This document shows positions 55,497 through 64,000 of a stretch of 64,000 bases of DNA, piece after piece (positions within the stretch are counted from its first letter, which is position 1; every line of letters begins with the position of its first letter). The position numbers and the translations under genes were made by a program. This DNA is from Cycas panzhihuaensis (lineage: Eukaryota; Cycadophyta): assembly GCA_023213395.1 (NCBI GenBank), contig CM041465.1, positions 75,151,741 to 75,215,740 of the forward strand. Reading direction: 5' to 3'. The notes beneath the pieces are model-generated. The model did no database searches. It had not been told where the DNA came from and saw only the letters and a program-made list of their open reading frames with translations.

Positions 55497-57250
55497 TTAA
55501 AAGCACTAATTGAAATCTATGTCCATCCTTAGATATTAAATATGTATTTCTATGCCCATTATAAATGACTCTCCCATCAAACTATGATGGACTTATTTAA
55601 TAACATAGGATAGGCATCCATAGGTACCACATCATACTAAATCTCATGCTTATATATTCTAATTTTTTAGGAAACTAAATAAATATCTTTCACCATGATT
55701 TCATTTCATTTTTTAAACTAAGAAATTATATAATGTGCATCATGATATTTTGTGGGTAGCTTCAACTTATGGACTAGCTTTAATGTGATACGTTTTCATA
55801 GTTACTACTATTAATTATGACACTATATCACCAATCTCCTAATTCACATTCTATCTTAAGAACATATAACCTTTTCTTCTAGTCATCCTCCTTTATTTAT
55901 TTTCCTTTACTAATCATATTAGCTCTAATTATAATTTTTTATGCTACCTAAAATGGATGGTATTGAGGTATCCATATGTTTTTTCTCCTAATCAACAGTA
56001 ACACTAAGCCCCTTTTTCCTTGCAAGCCTATCAATATTCCTATCTAGATACTAAAATACCTTATGTCCAGCTTGGCCATATTGAAAATAAATAAAAGGTA
56101 TCCTAAGGGTATTAAACCTACCTCTAAAACCTTTATCTCTTTGAAGTATAAAATATCCTCATCCTCGTCCCTTTTTTGGTTCAACAAATTCTCCTCATCT
56201 TGCTTACTAAACTCAAGTCTAAGATACTTAACTATTTTATAGATGATAGTTTCTTCATGGCTAATTGTCCTATATCCTCAATTATCTCTTTATATTAAAG
56301 GCTCTTCTATTTTAAACCTTGTTCTCATGGTTTTATTTCTAGAAAATTCTCTTTTACCTTCAAAGCCAATTGATAGAATTCTTTTACTGAATTAATGTTA
56401 TATAGGGTTAATTCAATGTAAATGAAAAAATTAAACCATTCATGTACCTAAAGCTAATTGCACTCCTTCCTCTTCAAGCTTTATCCTAATTAACAACTTA
56501 TAGAACTCTTTCATGTATTTCTCAACATTTTTAGCTCCTTGTCATAAATTTTGAAATAAATAAAATAGGCGTTACCTATAATTTAGTGGTATAAACTTCT
56601 CCTTAACTTATGATACTCTGTTATCCCAAGTTTGAATATTCTCCTTTTATTTATTAATGTATTCTTATTACATATGTTCCCATTAGATGGTAATATGTCC
56701 CTTTAGGCTGGTTATGATAAATTTTATAATCAAAAGATCTTTGTGTTCCTCCCATCTAGAATATCTCTTTATAGTATTCATCTAGTCCAATACTTCTTCT
56801 AGTTTCAAACTTCCACTAAAAGCTAGGACCTCCATCTTTATTGCACCCTTCCTTTTTCCCTACAAATTCTTAATGAGCAACTACTTAACATTAATAAATT
56901 TATGTTCTTCTTCTTTGATCTCCTAAACTTCCTCTATTGGTTAAGACTTTTCTTCACCAAAAATTTTATGTTTGTGTTTATTAGTTATTTCTAACTACTA
57001 AACTCTCCTTCATAGAACATTAATTTCATGGTTGGCATTCACCAATCCTTCCCTTCTTTACATTAATTACAAACAAAACACTTTCTCTTCAATGTGATCA
57101 TAACTATATCAAGCCTTTTATTTATTACCAAATTTATCTTTTATGAATAATATAACTATGCAACCAACACAAACTCTTTAAGGGCCACTACCAAGATCTT
57201 TAAGAAGTAGAATATTTTATTCAGTAAAACAATATAATTATAAAGGAGCA
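55497..57250 (-). pseudogene. gag: Element 1: Ty3/gypsy gag and protease relic
   Basis: On the minus strand from 57250 downward: gag with EKYMKEFYKLLIRI, RYMNGLIFSFTLN and then a damaged FYQLALKVKENFLE, all typical of Ty3 capsids. A zinc knuckle remnant at 56052-56090 reads IYFQYGQAGHKVF, with both Cys of the first pair now Tyr or Phe. Then comes the segment after protease, DLVxCGTYGCLSY, a damaged form of the CDVVPMDACHLLLG strand. The frame continues across the 49-kb insert into 6046. Stops are many. Belongs to the same element as 4741-6046. Confidence 0.75.
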
Positions 57251-57936
57251 TATAAAATGCCTTTATATTATATTATATTTTGATCATACATAAACATTAA
57301 TATTTCCTTATCATATATTTTCCCATTTTTTGAGACTACTAAGTGCATTCTAATCACTCTCTTCTATGTTGAAACACTCTTCTTCAATATTTGCTTAAGT
57401 ACTATCTCAATTAGTTATTTTATACTTCTCTTTTCTTCTTCTTTAACTCCATCTCTTTATTGAGTATATATTCCTCTATAACTTAAACAACTTCTTTGTC
57501 CTTCTCCTTGGATTGTCCTTATTCTTCCTTGATTTTCCCCTTAAGTTTTTCTCTATTAAATTTGCATCACTTTAACTTCTAAATCATTTATTATACTCAT
57601 AAATAGTGACAATTTATAGTACTCATAGAGTTGACTTTGTGTTGATCTTTTCTTTTTATCTTCTTACTACTTTTAACTTTTCTATTTTTGTCAAGCTTCT
57701 TATCTTATAGATTTTTCATTTTGCCAATTTAGCCCTTAGTACTTCTCCTCACTCTCCTAATAATAAACTTCCTATAGAATTATGAATCATAGGTAGACAA
57801 GTGGTTGCCAAATATCTTTCTCATGATAGGACTGATATTCTTCTCATATATTTGCAACCTACCACTTCACCAAAATCTCATTCCACTCAACTCTTTGTAA
57901 CCTTGATGACTAGACATATGATTGTTTGCTCGAGAT
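57251..57936. other. Element 1 upstream remainder, unresolved
   Basis: AT-rich stretch with no readable motif; by position it should hold the start of gag and leader of element 1. Confidence 0.35.
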
Positions 57937-58960
57937 TTAGGTATTCTTGGGTGAAATAACTATCTTACAATAAGGGGGGTGGAAGAGGGGAAGTTGATAA
58001 AATTATAGATAAGATTATCCTAAATTCAAGCATTATGTAGTATGAATAAGTGGGGATGGAATAAATCATAACTCAAAGGAAACCAAGAAGAAAGAGAAGT
58101 AGAGAAAGGTGGTATAGACAAGAAAGAAGAAGAAGCTAATAAGTCACCCCACTACTATTTCTTACCCTTTACGTTGAGGGGTCCTTATCTAATGTATGGG
58201 TGTATTGCACCCATACTTGAACCTCGAAGGAATGAGGAAACTCAAAGAGCATACTTCAACTCATTGACTTATAATAAATGATGACTAACCAATAAGGATG
58301 TTAATACTAAACAATTAAAGACTCTTCTTCTATCTCCTCAACCTCTCTTTCATAATACACTAATAGTGAGACAACTTTATTCCATACACTAAGATTTCAT
58401 GTACAAGCATAACTATTTTGTGGGTGTTATTCCTAGTGCAGAGAGTTGAAATCAAGAAGAGAGGAAGATAAAATAAGTGACCAAGCTTAATGATACAACT
58501 ATGATGCATTCTGAGAAATAATAAGTAACAAAGTAGAACTACCTTACCACCCCAAATAAATGCATAAAAGAAATAAGAAATTTAAAGCATACACACATGT
58601 AACACATATATAAAAAGTGTATAACTAGAAAACTATGGATTCTAAGTGCACTTACACTTTGCTTTCTCTAATCAACCACATTCTAGGAAAAAGAAAAAGA
58701 GAGAGTGAGAGATGAAGGGAATTACCCTTTAAATTTCTTTCTTTCTTTTTTTCTGTTTTATTTTACCTTTATACTTTATTCTTTTTTAGGTTAAAAAATA
58801 ATCCAAGAGCAAAAGGCATGTAACCAACCACCAAATGAGGAAAGGTTATATAAAAAGGGAATTAGATTAAACTCTTTGTTACTCAAAGCATTAAAATAAA
58901 CTAAATGTAAAAAAAATAAATGTAAACCTACTCATGTTGCTCAAAATAAAAATGGATTTA
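57937..58960 (+). repeat. Right arm of a long diverged inverted repeat
   Basis: Plus-strand match to the reverse complement of 3690-4740, starting at GAGATTTAGGT and passing TTATCTAATGTATGGGTG (58194) and GAAGGGAATTACCCTT (58717). It may reach about 59800, with decreasing similarity. Confidence 0.5.
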
Positions 58961-61469
58961 TTACTTAAGTGAAATGAAACTAATAATAAGTAAACTCTAA
59001 GAGAAAGAAGTAGTCAAAATTATTAAAAATCAATTTTCTCAATCATACTTGAAAGGCAAGTAAGCACCTCAAATTTATGATCAAAAGGTCAAGAAACCCT
59101 TTTGTAATGTAAGTAAATGAATGGGGAGGTGAAGTAATGTTCATGCAATCTAAGCAACTAGAAAACACATTATGGAGGCTAGCTCTAAACAATCCCACAA
59201 TCTAGGTAAAGTTGCTTGATTTGAAGCTCAATCATAAGTAAGAAGAAGAGAATAATATTGAACTTCAAGCAATATAAAAAGACTAAGCCCACATCAATAA
59301 ACAAATCCCAAATAACCTCAAGTAATAACAAGAAAGATGAACTTTAAAAAATAATGCAAATTAAAAAGTAATTCATTTGAATCACAATAAGCTAAAGAAG
59401 TAACAAGAAAGAGGGTGATAAGAACTATCCAACTAGGAAGCATGTGAAACAATCATTAAAATGATAATAAAGTTGAATGAAATAGAGGAAGGAAAGGGAA
59501 AAAACTCCAATCCAATGGGCAATAATCAATGAAAAATGATTAAGAATGGTAGGAGAGGAGATTTATGATTATAGACACTAAATCCCTCAAGGAAACAAGA
59601 AATACCATCTATTTAATAGAAGAATTACCTTAAATATAAAAGGAAAGATAAAACTACTAATGAACTACTTGCAAAATCAAAGAGAAAAGTAAGAAAATTT
59701 AACTAATGATAAGTGATCAATTATCAAAGAAAGTCAAGAAGTAAAATCATGAAGAGAAACCACTTCAACAAGCCAAATCTTTAGGAGTAAACCTCTAAAA
59801 ACTATATCTAAGTGACGAAACACCATAAGAAATTGATCTTAAGCATTCCAAGTCATCGAATAGCACCAAGAATAAGAGAGAGCCACCAAATTCTTTCTAC
59901 AAGAAAGCTCTTATGTAAATAAGCATCAAGAACTCCTCTAAAATAAGAATGATCAAAGATGAAGTGATTAAGGCTCAAAGGGACAAAAGATGAAGTCTTA
60001 AAACAAGGAACAACTAAAGATAAATTAGGTGACCAAAGGCCTCAAAACAAATAAGATTCCAAAATTAAATAGGGCACTATAAGATACGGTTTCATACAAG
60101 AAACCACTATATTTCTATCCCATAGTATTATTAGCCATATTGGGTTTAATATAATAGAAAAACTAAAATAAAAAGAAAATCATTGAGAAAATTATGATTT
60201 TATCTAATTTTAAAGTCACGTAGTTGATATTACCAAAATCAAACCAATGCTACCACAGTAACACTGATACTACTACAATTTTGGTGGTACCACTAAAAAT
60301 TGATCCATAATACTATAATGCTATCAAAATTTTAGTGATATTGCCATAAACAAGCCATAATCTTGTAATACCAAAAAAAGTTTTGGTGGCATCGATGTTA
60401 ATTTAGTGGTATGATACCACTAAATTCCAGAAAAATAAATAAAACAAGAGTTTTAAAATATAGAAATAACTAGACCCAACATCCAATCAATGTTAAATAA
60501 CCAACCAAAATAGAGGGGAAGAGGGATGAGGCCTTCAACCTATATATGGTAGAATTTCTATTTACAATCATAGGTAACTTAAGATTAAGGGCTTAAAGTA
60601 TAATCAATGCTAAACAACTAACCAAAGTAGAGGGAAAGAGGGGTAATTAGTATTACAAAAGAGATGAGGCTTTCAATCCTTGCATAATAGAATTTTTGTT
60701 TATAATCATAGGTACCTTAAGATTAGGGACTTAAAATATAAGATAATGACATACCAAATAAGTTACACCATACTATAATAACTTAAAATTTTAAACTTAA
60801 AAGTTTTAAAAATACCCCTATTTTGAGCTGATGGCATAGTAACTAGGTAATTCAAGGAGAGGAGTCAAAAGTTAGGATCCAACCATGATTCAGCATAAAA
60901 AGTAAGAGTGATAATAATACTTGACTATCAAGGAGAACAAAAACATGGGAAATGTTTTTATCCTTAGTAAATAAAGATCGATAGAAAAAATAATACAAGA
61001 TGTTGATAGTTATTAATGAGTTTTAGTTACAAACATTGTGTGAGGATCTAATGAATAAGGTCATCTACTTTAATATCATGAGCTCTGGGGATATGGAAAA
61101 TTTAGACATGAGCAAATTGCATTAAGAGAGGCCTAGCTAAGTTGGCAAATACATGAAGTATGAGATTTTCTTTAGGACCTAATATCTACATGCATTTAAT
61201 AATAAAACTTAATAAAGTGAATGAAGTATCAAATAACAAAGCAAATAAAAGCAAACGTAATGAACAAATAACTATGGGCAAATTTGTTACACTATGTAGC
61301 TCTATTCTAGTAGAGCTTTTATATTAATTAACTTTCAATGTACATATAAGTTATGTGGAGCTTAATTTATAAGCATATCATGAGTATTTTACAATAATAT
61401 ACCATTATGCAACATATCGACAAAGGTGGCAGACGTGACACATCTATACATTATGATTAGATTATAAAG
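58961..61469. other. AT-rich flank with a short degenerate repeat
   Basis: No gene supported. At about 60240-60425 there are several diverged copies of a TTTTGGTGGTACCACTAA-like unit in both orientations, similar to the AAACTT...GGTACCAC motif of the Tat-like LTRs. Two blocks near 60480-60600 and 60600-60740 also resemble each other (AGAGGGGAAGAGGG and AGAGGGAAAGAGGGG). Confidence 0.4.
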
Positions 61470-61833
61470 TGTTGGGATAATGCCCAATATGAAAGCATGT
61501 GAAATCACTTTGGGCCCCTAAATGGCACCTTGAGCCTTCAAAAGGCATCTTAGGCCACTTGAAGCCACTAAGCAATTGCCTAAAGCCAACGTGGAGCCAT
61601 CACAACCACCCTAAGGTATGTTATTTTATTATATGTTTAATACTTTAATGTTTATTTGAATTTTTAATTTGACGTTAGGTTGAGGTACTTCTTGCCTCCC
61701 CAAAACTCTATATAATGGTGGGGAATACCTCCCTAGTCTTTTTTAACACTACCACTTAATATTCAGGAATTATTCACTTTGAGATAATGATACACTACTT
61801 GTAATCCTCCTACTCTACTCCTCTACGCCAACA
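61470..61833 (+). repeat. LTR of a further copia-like element
   Basis: Starts TGTTGGGATAATGCCC, ends CTACGCCAACA, and is followed by TTTGGTATTAGAGTGC, an initiator-Met type primer site. A TATATAATGG box is near 61710. A run of GGCACCTTGAGCC-like short repeats fills 61510-61600. This would be a 5' LTR of a plus-strand element running past the window, or a remnant; no partner was found. Confidence 0.6.
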
Positions 61834-61835
61834 TT

Positions 61836-61849
61836 TGGTATTAGAGTGC
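61836..61849 (+). other. Primer-binding site after the 61470 LTR
   Basis: TGGTATTAGAGTGC, close to the initiator-Met site TGGTATCAGAGC, two bases after the LTR end. Confidence 0.55.
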
Positions 61850-64000
61850 ATGGTTCAGCCTACAACAAGCTTATTTACTAATATTTCAGTTTATATTATA
61901 GCTTTTTAATAGCATTTCTTATATAGTTTTGACAAATAATTGATATTTTCATTCATACAAGCTTATTAGTCATGTTTTTTTCAAGTATTTATTGTAAGAT
62001 CGAGTGTATATAACATATCAATAGTCTAGTATAGTTGTTTTTTGAATTTAATTGATAAAATATCACGTTTTCTATTATTTTACATCATACTTTTAAAGGT
62101 TATACAAGGTTATATGATTTTAATAGGTTATTGTAGCCTCTATGTTGCTCAGAACCTTAGTATATGACTATTCATTTGAATCTTCATTGAACCAACTTTG
62201 CAATGCATTTGATATATTTAAAAATCATTGCCCCTACGAGGAGATATCTCTCCCAGAATCTTAGTGGCTTAATTTTGACATTGAAACCCTTTTGCTCCTT
62301 CCTCACTTACTTATTTTTTCTCATTTTCCTTATTGTTTTATTGATTAGGCTTAGGTATAGGTCTCTTAGGGTCCACACAGAGTTGTCTCAAGGTTGTTTG
62401 ATATAATTTATAGGTTGTAGGTCCTCTTAATGCACATGCAAACCCTGTAGGCTTCACTACTCTGTTCTTAGTGTATGAGAATCAATTTTCTATGAAACTT
62501 CACAGGTAGCTAGCTATCAGGGAGATATAGACTCCTCTCAAATTTTATTGCCATCAATGGACTGTGTGAAGAGTTCAAGCTCATCAAACTCTCCATTACG
62601 TGTGTAGATCCGTAGGTCAATTTTTTGACCTTTTTTAATTTATTTTTTAATATTTATTTATTATAAAGTTATAAAGTTAAACAAATTTTAATTAAATATA
62701 ATAAACTTTGGATTTTAGGCTTTAGCCCCCTCTGGTTAACTGGCTCTTGGTCCTGCTAAGGCCATTCAACTATTCCTTTTTGGATGGACTCCAAATTACA
62801 ATTAGTTCTTTTTTATAATTTTTAGTTTTTAGGAGTATTAACTCTATTTGATAAACTTTCAAGTCAATTAGTCCCCTTGGGCACTTATCTGGTGGTCGTA
62901 TTGGGTCCCACATGACATCGCTCTTACTATCCAAAGGATCTTATTACATTTTCCCTTTAAAATTTTATTTTATTAATACTCAAAGAGGTCTCATCATCTT
63001 TTTCACTATAACTCTTAACTAGAGTGTCAATTTCTCACAAAGTTAGACTCATTGGATTTATACTTCAGTGCTCTTTATCCTAGTACCATCCTTTGTTCAA
63101 TTTGAGTTTGTTTTAGTAGTGTTTAACTCAGTTAAAGTTGACCTTCTTTTCTACACTCATTTCACTTGTCAAAAAGGGGTCTATTTATTATTTCCTCAAT
63201 ATCTTGACTGCCATAGCTCTATTTTTCAAACTGTAAGAACCGTCAGAAAGTATTTTCATAGCTTTATATATTAGAATTGGTTTCATCTTATTTGACACTA
63301 TTTCATAGGTATTTAAAGCTCCTCAATTTAATGCTCTAATTTAGACCTAATAGGCATATTTTATAATGTTCTTTGAGCAAAATTTGTATCTAAATTAATT
63401 CTATTTTAGTATTGTTTGCTACTAATTAGTTTCCTAAGGATATTTATTATTTTCTCATAAGATTACAAGTTGATTTATAGATTTTAGCATCCGTTTTGGC
63501 TTCTTAAGGATCAAGAGGTCTACTTGGATCAATACGTCAAACTGGTACTACTTACCTTAACCATTTACTTTATTTTTATACTTTCCTTTGAGTATAAACT
63601 AATTCTTGAGTATATTTGATCATTTCAAGTATTATATATTCTTGAAAATTTTAAGATACACCTAGTTTATTTCTAAATCTATAAAGGAATTTCATGTCAT
63701 TTGATTTACATTAGTACAAAGAATAATTGCAATATTCTTTCCACATTTCTTTAGCTTGAATAGGGCATTTCAAAGAGCATAGTTACAAGTGTTTTCACTC
63801 ATTTTTTAATTCAAAGTAAATTTAAATATTCTAAGATTTAGGAGCATTCAAATATTAAAGGTTTTATTAATTCATTGCATCAAATTAGGAAAGTGTATAT
63901 AGTCTCTTATTTACTTTTACAAAGAGCATCTTAATTTGAAAAATATTAGATCTCATATTGATATTCATTTTTTGGTTCATTAAAAAAGGGAATATCTTGA
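61850..64000. other. AT-rich right end, probable internal part of that element
   Basis: No gag or pol motif is readable in any frame up to the window end. If it belongs to the 61470 LTR it would be a non-autonomous internal region. Confidence 0.35.

Noticed and set aside
1-64000. CRISPR arrays, operons, prophage or bacterial origin
   Set aside because: All coding signals are plant LTR retrotransposon domains; no array of exact repeats with spacers is present.

Overview
The window is nuclear DNA from a seed plant and is almost entirely nested LTR retrotransposons. It holds no intact host gene, no tRNA or rRNA gene and no bacterial feature. Plant-type Ty3/gypsy and Ty1/copia signatures, elements inside elements, and decay dominated by stop codons suggest an old, silenced heterochromatic block of a large plant genome. 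A gymnosperm is possible, but the sequence does not prove it.

The layout can be peeled by target-site duplications (TSDs). Element 1, the oldest, is a minus-strand Ty3 relic split into a pol half (4741-6046) and a protease-gag half (55497-57250). Element 2 is a minus-strand copia-like element with 0.52-kb LTRs (6052-6571, 54971-55491; TSD ATCCT); it split element 1. Element 3 is a plus-strand Tat-like Ty3 element with about 3.2-kb LTRs (7045-53029; TSD CTAAC/CCAAC), inserted in element 2. Element 4 (24877-41935; TSD GGCTC) is a close relative of element 3 inserted in its coding region. Element 5 (9206-19812, minus strand; TSD GATGC) is a different Ty3 family inserted in the left LTR of element 3. 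Two diverged inverted repeat arms (about 3690-4740 and 57937-58960) flank element 1. A separate LTR with a primer-binding site lies at 61470-61833. The outer flanks are AT-rich.

Elements 3 and 4 share an unusual architecture: LTR, gag, protease, RT, a degenerate RNase H, integrase, then an antisense gene, then a separate small RNase H frame with its own ATG, then the LTR. The antisense gene encodes a protein resembling the plant mobile domain, with a glycine/acidic linker and a coiled-coil tail. In both copies a phase-1 intron joins two different reading frames. A second intron, best preserved in element 4, lies in the 5' leader, and a minus-strand TATA box is conserved upstream. Such introns can survive retrotransposition because the genomic sense RNA does not present them as introns.

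Element 5 has its own oddities: four CCHC zinc knuckles, a gag-like segment fused ahead of RT, a roughly 68-bp tandem array after integrase, and an extra sense-strand 3' ORF.

All coding regions are broken. Domain calls come from translating by eye; no alignment or database search was run.
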